Assembly (NCBI GenBank): GCA_002733605.1
Contig: NVWK01000012.1
Span: forward strand, 80,506-144,505
Origin: Robiginitomaculum sp.
GTDB lineage: Bacteria > Pseudomonadota > Alphaproteobacteria > Caulobacterales > Maricaulaceae
Length of the DNA stretch: 64,000 nt
Reading direction: 5' to 3'
The notes beneath the pieces are model-generated. The model had not been told where the DNA came from, did not search any database, and saw only the letters and a program-made list of their open reading frames with translations. The translations under genes and the position numbers were made by a program. Of this stretch, positions 9,401 through 18,896 are shown in pieces. Position 1 is the stretch's first letter, and each line of letters starts with the position of its first letter.

Positions 9401-12170
9401 TGTTGAAAAACTTATTCCAGCCATCACAAAAATGCGCGCACGTCGCGTGATCAAAACACCGGCCCGCACGCAAGAACGTATTATACCGGCGGTCATGGAA
9501 CAGATAACCCGTCGTGTTGTGAGAACAACTGCGCGTACAGAGGAACGTGTTATTCCGGCGATCACCAAAATGGAAAGCCGTCGTGTCATTAAAGAAGCGG
9601 CCCACACGGTTGAACGTGTGGTTCCGGCGATCACCAAGCAAATCACACGTCGTGTGGTTAAAACTGCGGCAAGCACCCAGAAGCGTGCCATTCCGGCGAT
9701 CACCAAAATGGAAAGCCGTCGTGTCATTAAAGAGGCGGCTCACACGGTTGAACGTGTGGTTCCGGCGATTACCAAACAAATTACACGTCGTGTCATCAGA
9801 ACGTCTGCCAGCACACAAGAACGTGTCATTCCGGCGATCACCAAGCAAGAGACCCGTCGTGTGCTCAGAACCCCGGCCAGCACGCAAGAACGTGTCATTC
9901 CGGCGATTACCAAACAGATCACACGTCGTGTCGTGAAAACGGCGGCGCGTACTCAAGAACGCGTCATTCCAGCGGTCACAAAACTGGAAACACGCCGTGT
10001 CATTAAAGACGCGGCCCACACGGTTGAACGTGTCATTCCGGCCATCACCAAGCAAATCACACGTCGTGTGGTTAAAACGGCGGCGAGCACTCAGGAACGT
10101 GTCATTCCGGCGATCACGAAAGTGGATACACGTCGCGTGATTAACGAGGCGGCCCATACGGTTGAACGTGTGGTTCCAGCTGTCACCAAGCAAATCACAC
10201 GTCGTGTCGTCAGAACGTCTGCCAGCACACAAGAACGTGTCATTCCGGCAATCACCAAGCAAGAAACCCGTCGTGTGCTCAGAACCCCTGCGCGTACGCA
10301 AGAGCGTGTCATTCCGGCGATCACCAAACAGATCACACGTCGTGTGGTCAGAACGCCTGCCAGCACACAAGAACGTGTTATTCCGGCAATCACGAAGGTG
10401 GAAACATATCGTGTGGTCAGAAACTCTGCACGTACAGAGGAGCGCGCGATTGCGGCGATCACCAAACAAATCACACGTCAGGTTGTCAGAACCCCTGCGA
10501 CCACACAAGAACGTGTCATTCCGGCGATCACCACGCAAGAAACCCGCCGCGTGATCAGAGAAGAAGCCCATACGGTTGAACGTGTTATTCCGGCCGTGAC
10601 CCAACAAGTGACCCGCCGCGTGGTAGAAACGCCAGCACGGGTAACCGAGCGGGTTATTCCGCAGATCACCAAAGTGGAAACACGTCGTGTGGTCAGAACG
10701 CCAGCCAGCACGCAAGAACGTGTCATTCCGGCAATCACCAAACAAGTCACACGTCGTGTGGTGAGAACCCCGGCGAGTACACAAGAACGTGTCATCCCGG
10801 CGATCACCAAATTAGAAACACGTCGCGTGATTAAAGAGGCTGCGCATACGGTTGAACGGGTTATTCCGGCTGTGACCAAACAAGTCACCCGCCGCGTGGT
10901 TCAAACACCGGCGAGTACACAAGAACGCGTCATTCCGGCGATCACCAAGCAAATCACCCGTCGTGTGGTCAAAACACCGGCGAGCGCACAGCAACGTGCC
11001 ATTCCGGCCATCACCAAAGTGGAAACACGTCGCGTCATTAAAACACCGGCAAGTACGCAAGAGCGTGTCATTCCGGCCATAACACGTCAGGTCACCCGTC
11101 GTGTTGTCCAAACGGCCGCGACAACGCTTGAGCACGTTATTCCTGCGGTCACACGTCAAGTTACACGCCGTGTAGTTGATGTGGCTGCCCACACGGAACG
11201 CCGCGAAATTCCGGCACGTTACGACACAATCTCGGTTCAGAGACTGGTTACCGCGGCCCGTATTGAGCGGATTGCGATCCCGGCTGATTTGGGCACGATT
11301 GAGAAACGCACCCAAATCACGCAGGAGAAGGCTGAATGGCGTCAGGTTCTTTGTGAGGCGAATGCCAACACAGCCGTCATCTCTGCGATCCAGACCGAGC
11401 TACAATCCCGCGGGTTCTACTCCGGTGCCATTGATGGTCGACTTGGACAGGCTACCTATAGCGCGGTTGAGCAGTTCCAGATCCGCCAAAGCATGTCCAC
11501 AGGCGGTTTGACCCTGGATACAGTAGATGCCCTTGGTGTTAACTGGCGTACACTGGTCAGCGGCACAGGTGCTGGCGGCTATGCAACCAGCTCTTATGGT
11601 GGCTATACAATCGGTACGATCATCACGACCACGTCGGGAAGCTATACTGTTGGTCGCAATGGCCAAATTCTGAGCTCTAACGGCGCTGTCATAGGGCGGT
11701 TTGGTTCAAACGGCACCATTGTTGATCTTAACGGCAATGTTATTGGCCGGATCACGACCACATCAAACGGCTTTAATAGCTCAACATCATCATCAGCCAC
11801 GAGTATGAGCTATACGGTGGATGCAAATGGTGTGGCCACAGATGCAAATGGCGTCATTATTGGTCGCTTGGATGCAAATGGTAATATTGTGGACGCTCTT
11901 GGCAATATCATTGTTGACAATAGCCAGTTCTCTACCGGTTCATTTGGGAACAATGCCCGTGTCATCTCCGGCAGCTCTAGTTCTAGTAGCTCCAGCTCTA
12001 GCAGCTCAACAACAACCGGTGGGTTTACAACGACAAGCTCGAGCACAGGATTTACTGTTCGCACGAACGGAGAAGTTGTAGATGCATCAGGCGTCATCAT
12101 CGGCCGGGTGGATGCCAATGGCAACATCATTGATACTGCCGGTATCATCATTGGCCGCGTAGACAATTAA
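3447..12170 (+). CDS. Giant secreted charge-polarised repeat protein with C-terminal peptidoglycan-binding domain
   Basis: 2907 codons. The track start at 3387 is too early: ATG 3447 has GGGGGAT just upstream and opens a good signal peptide (KR, hydrophobic core, 'TIAQ'). Architecture: cap 'GECFARVIVPAQY'; about 54 acidic 23-residue repeats (unit like 'TELVTIPATYETVTETVVVQ' plus 'EAS'); an 'EEW' end and a linker; a second cap 'GEILCRVLIPAQY'; about 3 basic repeats; an insert carrying a Ca-loop-like 'DNNGDGADDRDG'; about 50 more basic repeats (unit like 'TQERVIPAITKQITRRVVRT' plus 'PAS'); 'AEWRQVLCE'; a PG_binding_1-like domain around 'LQSRGFYSGAIDGRLG'; then a Gly/Ser-rich tail with a Ser run and copies of 'VIIGRVDANGNIID'. 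Only three Cys were seen outside the signal peptide, all in caps. Short relatives with a few such repeats before a PG-binding or OmpA domain exist in other bacteria (recalled, not searched). Function is unknown; a wall-anchored envelope structure is inferred. Confidence 0.9.
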   Translation: MKRTLLLAACAAAFASTTIAQDLPPGNPLPGECFARVIVPAQYRTSTETIVLREAGEELRKIPATYETVTEQVLVQEASFELVTVPATYRNVTQTVVVQEASTDLVTVPAVYGTATETIIVQPQSINYVAVPAVYENVSETVIVQEASTALVTIPPVYENVTQTVIVQEASTELVTTPAIFGTVTETIIVTPRSVTYEQIPATYETVTDTIVVQEASTELVSIPAIFENVSETIVTQEATTELVSVPPAYETVSETIIVQEASTELVTIPATFGTVTETVVVTPETIEYVSVPAVFGTVTDTIVTQEVSTELVSIPAVFGSVTETIVVQEASTELLSLPATFETVSETVVVQEASTELVSIAPVFENVTETVIVQPESVEYINIPAVYENETETIIVQEASTELVSIPATFETVTDTVVMTPQTVNYVTIPTTYETVQDVVIVQEASTELVTIPATFATVTETIIVTPQTVDYVTVPATYETVQDVVVVQEASAELVTIAATFENVTETVVVQEASVEYVSIPAIYGNVTETVVVQEASTELVSIPAAFETVTETIIVTPQTVSYVTVPATYETVQDVVVVQEASTDLITIPATFENVTETIVVTPQSMDYVTVPATYETVQDVVIVQEASIELIQIPAIFETVVETVEVTPRTIEYIVIPAVYETIQESYISQAASTELVTIPATFETVTDPIIVTPQTVDYVTVPAVYESYQESIVVQAASTELVTIPATFENVTETIIVTPQTVDYVMVAATYETVQDVVVVQEASTELVTIPATFETVTDTVVVQPAGIEYVTVPPVYETVSETIVVQEASSELVSVAATYRNVMETIIVTPQTVNYVTVPATYETVTDTVVAQEASTELVTIPASFNTVTDTVIVTPQTVNYVTVPATYETVSDTIVVQEASTELVTIPATFENVTETVLVQAAGIEYVNVPATYETVSDTIVVQESSTELVTIPATFQNVTETVVVQEASTELVSIPPSYENVSETIVVREATTELVTIPATFETVTETVIVTPQSVEYNTIPARYETYQETIIAQEASTELVAVAATFETVTETVVVQEVSTELVTIPAQYNTVSETIVVQEASTELVTIPASFRTVTDTVVMTPQTVAYETVPATYETYQEAIVVREATTELVVVPASYRTVTETVIAQEASTELVTVPATYRTVTDTIVLTPQTVEYVTVPASFRDSTTTYVAQDSVEHMIVIPAIYDTVTETVITQEASTNLRVIPTTYRTVTETIVIQPARTEIEVIAAVYQTRTERVLISPAREEWKPGSQALNYGQIQQSGRFNTNTPRQFTVFNGVSEQVVVSTQTIVNQTGEILCRVLIPAQYKTITKRVVKTAARTVERAIPAVTRQITRRVVETAARTETIAIPAVTNTITRRVLRSPARFIHFSEARQSNLLITAGYTADGKIVGFIDNNGDGADDRDGLSQAEAAAADRRGNGSRALGNGTYGQQMGNVNTRVITENAKVVERVIPAVTKQISRRVVDQAAHTVERVIPAVTNTITRRVVDRPASTQERVIPAVTEMDTRRRIKTPARTVERVIPAVTKQITRRVVDRPASTQERVIPAITKVETRRVVITPATTRERVIPAITKQVTRRVVRTAASTQERVIPAVTRQETRRRIAAPARTVERVIPAVTKQISRRIVRTPASTVEKIVPAVTRVETRRVLRARASTQERVIPAITKQVTRRVVSTPARTQERVIPAITKVETRRVIRAAAHTVERPVAAITKQITRRVVRTPARTQERVIPAITKVETRRVIKEAAHTVERIVPAITKQITRRIVDRPASTQERVIPAIIRQETRRVIKEAAHTVERVIPAVTKQITRRVVDRTASTQERVIPAITKVETRRVVTTPATTQERVTPAITKQISRRVVKTPARTQERVIPAITKLESRRVITEAAHTVERVIPAITKQITRRVIKTAASTQERIIPAVTKMETRRRITTPARTTERVIPAVTKRVARRVVKTAAITVEKLIPAITKMRARRVIKTPARTQERIIPAVMEQITRRVVRTTARTEERVIPAITKMESRRVIKEAAHTVERVVPAITKQITRRVVKTAASTQKRAIPAITKMESRRVIKEAAHTVERVVPAITKQITRRVIRTSASTQERVIPAITKQETRRVLRTPASTQERVIPAITKQITRRVVKTAARTQERVIPAVTKLETRRVIKDAAHTVERVIPAITKQITRRVVKTAASTQERVIPAITKVDTRRVINEAAHTVERVVPAVTKQITRRVVRTSASTQERVIPAITKQETRRVLRTPARTQERVIPAITKQITRRVVRTPASTQERVIPAITKVETYRVVRNSARTEERAIAAITKQITRQVVRTPATTQERVIPAITTQETRRVIREEAHTVERVIPAVTQQVTRRVVETPARVTERVIPQITKVETRRVVRTPASTQERVIPAITKQVTRRVVRTPASTQERVIPAITKLETRRVIKEAAHTVERVIPAVTKQVTRRVVQTPASTQERVIPAITKQITRRVVKTPASAQQRAIPAITKVETRRVIKTPASTQERVIPAITRQVTRRVVQTAATTLEHVIPAVTRQVTRRVVDVAAHTERREIPARYDTISVQRLVTAARIERIAIPADLGTIEKRTQITQEKAEWRQVLCEANANTAVISAIQTELQSRGFYSGAIDGRLGQATYSAVEQFQIRQSMSTGGLTLDTVDALGVNWRTLVSGTGAGGYATSSYGGYTIGTIITTTSGSYTVGRNGQILSSNGAVIGRFGSNGTIVDLNGNVIGRITTTSNGFNSSTSSSATSMSYTVDANGVATDANGVIIGRLDANGNIVDALGNIIVDNSQFSTGSFGNNARVISGSSSSSSSSSSSSTTTGGFTTTSSSTGFTVRTNGEVVDASGVIIGRVDANGNIIDTAGIIIGRVDN
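3541..7281 (+). repeat. 69-bp coding tandem array, acidic 23-residue units (about 54 copies)
   Basis: In-frame tandem array encoding the acidic half of the giant protein. Consensus positions T1, P7, A8, T14 and A22 recur, with Glu at 2, 11, 15 and 21 and almost no Lys/Arg. Many neighbours alternate between a unit ending 'VTPQT' and one ending 'VVQEAS', giving a 46-residue higher-order repeat. The copy number is estimated from array length divided by 23 and was not counted individually. Confidence 0.9.
7425..11340 (+). repeat. 69-bp coding tandem array, basic 23-residue units (about 53 copies, one insert)
   Basis: In-frame array encoding the basic half. About three units at 7425-7640 are followed by a 75-residue non-repeat insert (7641-7866) and then about 50 units. 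The consensus keeps I6-P7-A8, T14, V17-V18 and A22-S23 of the acidic unit, but has Arg/Lys at 4, 11, 15, 16 and 19. Units alternate between 'TVERVIPA...KEAAH' and 'TQERVIPA...RTPAS' types. Nucleotide identity between units looks higher than in the acidic half, suggesting more recent expansion or gene conversion. Confidence 0.9.
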
Positions 12171-12222
12171 CCAGGTTTAAAACCTCGAAGTTTAGAGCTT
12201 AGAATTTACGCACACTCATTTT

Positions 12223-12252
12223 AAAACCCCGCGCCCTTGGTGCGGGGTTTTT
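12223..12252 (+). terminator. Rho-independent terminator after the giant repeat gene
   Basis: AAAACCCCGC, a 9-nt loop, then GCGGGGTTTT: a perfect 10-bp stem running into a T tract, 53 bp after the stop codon. The symmetric A/T flanks could also allow termination on the other strand. Confidence 0.85.
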
Positions 12253-12360
12253 CATTAGACCAGGACAACCGGGGGCCAACAAGAAGGCCACCAGAGAGCA
12301 TTCGTTAAAACCACCAAAACACCGGTGAAAATAATATTCAGCAAGTATGCAATTCCTTCG

Positions 12361-12388
12361 TTGACTCTGGGAACTTTTTTCGTATATT
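12361..12388 (+). promoter_or_regulatory. Sigma70-type promoter for rplU-rpmA
   Basis: TTGACT (12361-12366), 16-bp spacer, TATATT (12383-12388), placed 122 bp before rplU in the 340-bp gap 12171-12510. Apart from this and the upstream terminator, nothing else in that gap could be supported. The transcript would have a leader of about 115 nt, long enough for autogenous control, but no known r-protein leader fold was recognised. Confidence 0.6.
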
Positions 12389-12510
12389 TCCGGCTCTCTA
12401 TGGGTTCGTCGTTTTGATGGGCTCTGGAATTTCAGATTTGAATGCGGCGTAAGGCACCCAGACCACGGGATTGGGGCCTTTGATACGTACGCGATAAGAA
12501 GGATAAGATT

Positions 12511-12822
12511 ATGTTCGCAGTCATCAAGACAGGCGGCAAACAATATAAAGTCGTTAAAGACGACATTATCATTGTTGAGAAGCTGGACGCAGAAGCAGGC
12601 AAGACCGTCACTTTTGACACCGTACTGATGTGTGGCAAGGACGCGGACGTTAAAATCGGCGCGCCAACAGTTGAAGGTGCCAAGGTTAGCGGTGAAGTGC
12701 TTGAGCAACGCAAAGGCAATAAAGTTCTGGTTTTCAAAAAGAAACGCCGTCAGAACTATCGTCGTAAAAAAGGCCATCGTCAGCATGAAACTGTGATCAA
12801 GATCACAGCGATCAAAGCCTAA
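12511..12822 (+). CDS. rplU: 50S ribosomal protein L21
   Basis: A 103-residue bL21, a primary 23S rRNA-binding protein of the large subunit. It starts '[14 protein letters not shown]' and ends in the usual basic tail ('[16 protein letters not shown]'). An AAGGA sits 7 bases before the ATG. First gene of the rplU-rpmA pair, which in alphaproteobacteria commonly precedes obgE, as here. Confidence 0.97.
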   Translation: MFAVIKTGGKQYKVVKDDIIIVEKLDAEAGKTVTFDTVLMCGKDADVKIGAPTVEGAKVSGEVLEQRKGNKVLVFKKKRRQNYRRKKGHRQHETVIKITAIKA

Positions 12823-12895
12823 CACAATTCGAGCCTTCACGGGCTTCACTATTTACCCTACCCTCTTATATGAGGGCCTATTATGGAGATCAGAC

Positions 12896-13156
12896 ATGGC
12901 ACATAAAAAAGCAGGTGGTTCATCCAACAACGGCCGCGACAGTGCTGGCCGCCGTCTTGGCGTTAAAAAATCCGGCGGACAAGCCGTCATTCCAGGCAAC
13001 ATTATTATTCGCCAGCGCGGAACCAAGTTCTATCCGGGCGAAAATGTAGGCATGGGTAAGGATCACACCCTCTATGCAAAATCCGAAGGCCGTGTGGCAT
13101 TTACGACGAAGCGCAACAAACGCACATTCGTATCTGTGATGCCCGCAGAAGCATAA
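12896..13156 (+). CDS. rpmA: 50S ribosomal protein L27
   Basis: An 86-residue bL27, located at the peptidyl-transferase centre. It begins '[16 protein letters not shown]', so the functional 'AHKKAGGS' N-terminus is encoded directly with no cleavable extension of the Firmicutes type. GGAG lies 8 bases upstream. It follows rplU by 73 bp and is followed by a strong hairpin. Confidence 0.97.
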   Translation: MAHKKAGGSSNNGRDSAGRRLGVKKSGGQAVIPGNIIIRQRGTKFYPGENVGMGKDHTLYAKSEGRVAFTTKRNKRTFVSVMPAEA

Positions 13157-13210
13157 TATAGGCGATTTATATTTCGCCACACTCTGGCGATTTAAACCTG
13201 AATTTAAAAA

Positions 13211-13240
13211 GGGAAGATGGATCGCCATCTTCCCTTTCTT
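13211..13240 (+). terminator. Hairpin terminator after rpmA
   Basis: GGGAAGATGG-ATCG-CCATCTTCCC, a perfect 10-bp stem with a tetraloop, followed by TTTCTT. It ends just 17 bp before the GNAT start codon, so it probably attenuates rather than fully isolates the downstream genes. Confidence 0.8.
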
Positions 13241-13256
13241 CGTTTAGGAGCCTGAC

Positions 13257-16022
<2,766 letters not shown>

Positions 16023-16026
<4 letters not shown>

Positions 16027-17300
16027 GTATGGACATTACATTCGAAAATTTGGAACCAGCGCTACAACAGCTCGGCGTCAATGCCCGTGAGGCGGCGAAT
16101 ACGCTGCGCCTCGCTAGCTCCGAGCAACGTACCGAGGCTATTTGCGCGATGGCCAAACATGTGCGAGCCGATATGGACGCGATCTTGTCTGCCAATGCGA
16201 AAGATATGGAAGGCGGCAAGGCCAAAGGCTTAAGTGCGGCCATGCTTGACCGGTTACAGCTTAGCCCTGAACGTGTCGAAGCAATGGCGCAAGGGTTGGA
16301 GGCTGTTGCCCAGTTGCCCGATCCTGTCGGCAGTGAGGACGAGCGCTGGACCCAACCGAGCGGACTTACCTTTGTCAAAGTCCGTACACCCCTCGGGGTG
16401 ATCGGCATGATCTATGAAAGTCGCCCCAACGTGACCGCAGATGCGGCCTCCTTGTGTCTTAAATCCGGTAATGCCTGTATTTTACGTGGCGGCTCAGAAG
16501 CTGTGCATTCCAATATGGCGATCCATAAATCCATCATAGCCGCGCTGGTCGAAACCGGTCTGCCCGAAAGCTGCGTTCAGTATGTCAATACGACGGATCG
16601 GGCGGCGGTTGGCTATATGCTGGCGGGACTTCATGGTAATATTGATCTGATTATACCGCGCGGCGGCAAAGGCCTTGTCGGGCGGGTACAAAAAGACGCG
16701 CGGGTGCCGGTGCTTTCCCATCTTGAAGGTCGCAATCACACCTATGTGCATACGGATGCAAACCCCGACATGGCGCTTGATATTATCGTCAATGCCAAGA
16801 TGCGACGTACAGGTATTTGCGGGGCGACCGAGACATTATTGATCGATCAGGATGTTGCTCATTATTTACCCAAACTGGCCGAAGCTCTACAGGCGGCCGG
16901 CTGTGTCCTGAAGGGCGATAGCAAAGCACAGGCCCTCCTGCCCGGAATTGCTTTGGCAAGTCAGACAGATTTCGAAACCGAATACTCAGACGCCATTTTG
17001 AACATTAAAGTCGTTGCAAACCTTGACGAAGCTTTGGATCATATTGCCCAGTTTGGCAGCGGTCATACGGACGCGATTGTCACCGGCAATGAAAGTATTG
17101 CACAGCGTTTTCTGGCCCAAGTCGATTCCGCAATTGTCATGCACAATACCTCAACCCAATTTGCCGACGGGGGCGAGTTCGGGTTCGGGGCAGAGATCGG
17201 TATCGCGACCGGTCGTCTGCATGCACGTGGCCCCGTGGGTGCGCAACATCTGACCAGCTACAAATACCATGTATTGGGGACAGGACAAATACGTCCATGA
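16023..17300 (+). CDS. proA: Gamma-glutamyl phosphate reductase
   Basis: 425 residues. Reduces glutamyl-5-phosphate with NADPH to glutamate-5-semialdehyde, the second step of proline synthesis. Aldehyde-dehydrogenase fold with 'GMIYESRPNVTADAASLCLK', 'IPRGGKGLV' and the catalytic Cys in 'RRTGICGATETLL' near residue 265. The C-terminus 'RGPVGAQHLTSYKYHVLG' is characteristic. It starts in the ATGA of proB and ends in the ATGA of nadD. A second ATG lies two codons in. Confidence 0.97.
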
Positions 17301-17893
17301 CGGCACCCCATTTGAACACATGTATGAGTATCGGCCTGTTTGGCGGGTCTTTCAATCCGGCCCATGCCGGTCATTTACATGTCGCCAATTGCGGATTGCA
17401 ACAGTTGGGTCTGGATCAAATCTGGTGGATGGTCAGTCCGCAAAACCCGCTTAAACCGGAGCAACCACCTTATGAGGAACGTGTCGCGAGTGTACGCGCC
17501 CTAGGCTTGCCGCCGCGTATGCACATTAGCCATATGGAGCAGGACTTCGGGACACAATATACAGTTGAGACCTTGCGCAGGGCCAAGAGGCGCTGGCCAC
17601 AACACCAATTTGTCTTCCTGATGGGAGCCGATAATTTAAGACAGCTCCCACAATGGAAAAACTGGCGCGAAATTATGGAAAGCGTGCCCATCGCCGTCAT
17701 TGCAAGGCCCGGCCAAAACCCGTCAGACACCTTGAAAGCCCGCCTGAGCCAGGCAGCGCGCATGTATAATTATGCACGTATCCCCGAAGGCCAAGCCCAT
17801 ACACTTGTCTGGCATAAAGCGCCAGCGTGGACATATCTGACCCCGCCGCTCAATAATTTGTCCTCGAGCGCGCTGCGCGCAAAAGGAGCATAG
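17297..17893 (+). CDS. nadD: Nicotinate-nucleotide adenylyltransferase
   Basis: 198 residues. Makes deamido-NAD from nicotinate mononucleotide and ATP. Nucleotidyltransferase motif 'GLFGGSFNPAHAGH' near residue 12, 'PQNPLK' for the substrate loop, and 'FVFLMGADNLRQLPQW' in the middle. The family's C-terminal 'SST-x-IR' appears as 'NLSSSALR'. ATGA overlap with proA supports the ATG at 17297; Met10 (17324) is an alternative that starts directly at the fold. The nadD-rsfS-rlmH order is conserved in alphaproteobacteria. Confidence 0.95.
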   Translation: MTAPHLNTCMSIGLFGGSFNPAHAGHLHVANCGLQQLGLDQIWWMVSPQNPLKPEQPPYEERVASVRALGLPPRMHISHMEQDFGTQYTVETLRRAKRRWPQHQFVFLMGADNLRQLPQWKNWREIMESVPIAVIARPGQNPSDTLKARLSQAARMYNYARIPEGQAHTLVWHKAPAWTYLTPPLNNLSSSALRAKGA

Positions 17894-17949
17894 CCTTGAC
17901 TTCCAATTCGTGCTATACCATAAGCCGCGTCTATTAATGGAGTAAGACA

Positions 17950-18354
17950 CTGAGTACCGAAATCAAAGCGCCTCAAGGCACGCGAAAATCCGCAAAGAGC
18001 GGCATAGACGCTGATACAATCGCAGCCCACATTCTCGACATTCTCGAAACCCAAAGCGCGGAAGACATTGTAAAAATCGATCTTGAAGGTAAATCCTCAA
18101 TTGCCGATTATATGATCGTGGCCTCTGGCCGCTCCAACCGGCATGTCAGTGCTTTGGCCGACTATATTTTGCGTGGATTGAAAGAAATTGGCCATCCCAA
18201 GCTCGGGGTCGAAGGCATGACGCAATGTGACTGGGTTCTTATTGATGCTGGTGATGTGATCGTGCATCTTTTCCGCCCTGAAGTGCGCGATTTTTATGCA
18301 TTGGAAAAAATGTGGTCTGTACCCAGAGTTGGTGACGACGCCCCTCTTACATGA
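17950..18354 (+). CDS. rsfS: Ribosome silencing factor RsfS, apparent CTG start
   Basis: Binds L14 and blocks 30S-50S joining under starvation. The track shows only 80 residues from an internal ATG (18112), beginning 'MIVASGRSNRHVSALADY', which would lack the first strands of the fold. The same frame is open upstream to a TAA at 17935 and encodes the missing family N-terminus ('ILDILETQSAEDIVKIDLEG'). No ATG, GTG or TTG lies in that extension. CTG 17950 has GGAG 7 bases upstream and gives a normal 134-residue protein. ATGA overlap with rlmH. Identity is firm; the CTG start is inferred from spacing and family length. Confidence 0.88.
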   Translation: MSTEIKAPQGTRKSAKSGIDADTIAAHILDILETQSAEDIVKIDLEGKSSIADYMIVASGRSNRHVSALADYILRGLKEIGHPKLGVEGMTQCDWVLIDAGDVIVHLFRPEVRDFYALEKMWSVPRVGDDAPLT

Positions 18355-18821
18355 AAATCACCATTCGCGCGGCAAGCCTGATTAAATCCGGGCCGGAACG
18401 CGAATTGATTACAGATTATCTTAAACGCGCCAACGGAATTTCCCGAAATCTCGGCATCACCGAAGTGAGCGAAAGCGCCGTGGATACACGCTCGGCCAAA
18501 TCGCGTACGGACGAGACAAACACTATTCTCTCGCGCACAAACCCGACCGATATCGTAGTGATTTTGGATGAACGCGGCAAAGCCCTCACCTCACGCCAAA
18601 TGGCCAAACAAATCGCCCGCTGGCGCGATGACGGGCATCGTCAATTGACGATTGCTATTGGCGGTGCAGATGGTTTCGAGCCATCAGCCCTGCCCGCCAA
18701 TACGATTAAATGGAGCTTTGGCATCCAGACATGGCCACACAAGCTTGTGCGCGTCATGATCGCTGAGCAAATCTATCGGGCTTTGTCGATACTGGCGGGA
18801 AGTCCCTATCATAGAGATTAG
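18351..18821 (+). CDS. rlmH: 23S rRNA (pseudouridine1915-N3)-methyltransferase RlmH
   Basis: 156-residue SPOUT methyltransferase that uses SAM to methylate pseudouridine 1915 in helix 69 on assembled 70S ribosomes. Evidence is the start 'MKITIRAASLIKSGPE', the SAM-knot region 'TIAIGGADGF' and the diagnostic end 'MIAEQIYRALSILAGSPYHR'. The ATG overlaps the rsfS stop. Last gene of the rplU-rlmH run, followed by a short gap to the ArsR promoter. Confidence 0.96.
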   Translation: MKITIRAASLIKSGPERELITDYLKRANGISRNLGITEVSESAVDTRSAKSRTDETNTILSRTNPTDIVVILDERGKALTSRQMAKQIARWRDDGHRQLTIAIGGADGFEPSALPANTIKWSFGIQTWPHKLVRVMIAEQIYRALSILAGSPYHRD

Positions 18822-18850
18822 CGGGTAAACGCTATAAACCTGACAATTCA

Positions 18851-18890
18851 TTATTTAGCCTTGACTCTAATTAGACCGTAGGCTAAATAA
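18851..18890. promoter_or_regulatory. Operator: perfect 10-bp inverted repeat flanking the ArsR promoter
   Basis: TTATTTAGCC (18851-18860) and its exact reverse complement GGCTAAATAA (18881-18890) are separated by 20 bp. The right arm covers the -10 box and the left arm abuts the -35 box. Placement directly before an ArsR-type gene makes it the likely autoregulatory site. Confidence 0.75.
18861..18889 (+). promoter_or_regulatory. Sigma70-type promoter for the ArsR-SdpI pair, likely leaderless
   Basis: TTGACT (18861-18866), 17-bp spacer, TAAATA (18884-18889). A start site 7-8 bases after the -10 box would coincide with the A of the ATG at 18897. No Shine-Dalgarno is present, so the message is probably leaderless. 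Confidence 0.7.
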
Positions 18891-18896
18891 GAAATT

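Noticed and set aside
7937-9727. Minus-strand ORF of 596 residues with regular 'TRRVICLVIAGMTRS' repeats
   Set aside because: It is the antisense reading of the basic repeat array; periodic CGT/CGC and GTG codons leave the complementary frame open. No start signal, and the periodicity is fully explained by the plus-strand repeat.
9156-10784. Minus-strand ORF of 542 residues rich in 'GDRRNDTFLRAGR' repeats
   Set aside because: Another antisense shadow of the basic array in a second frame.
18112-18354. RsfS start at ATG 18112 as listed
   Set aside because: Would remove the N-terminal part of the fold; the upstream frame encodes it and has a better ribosome site at CTG 17950.
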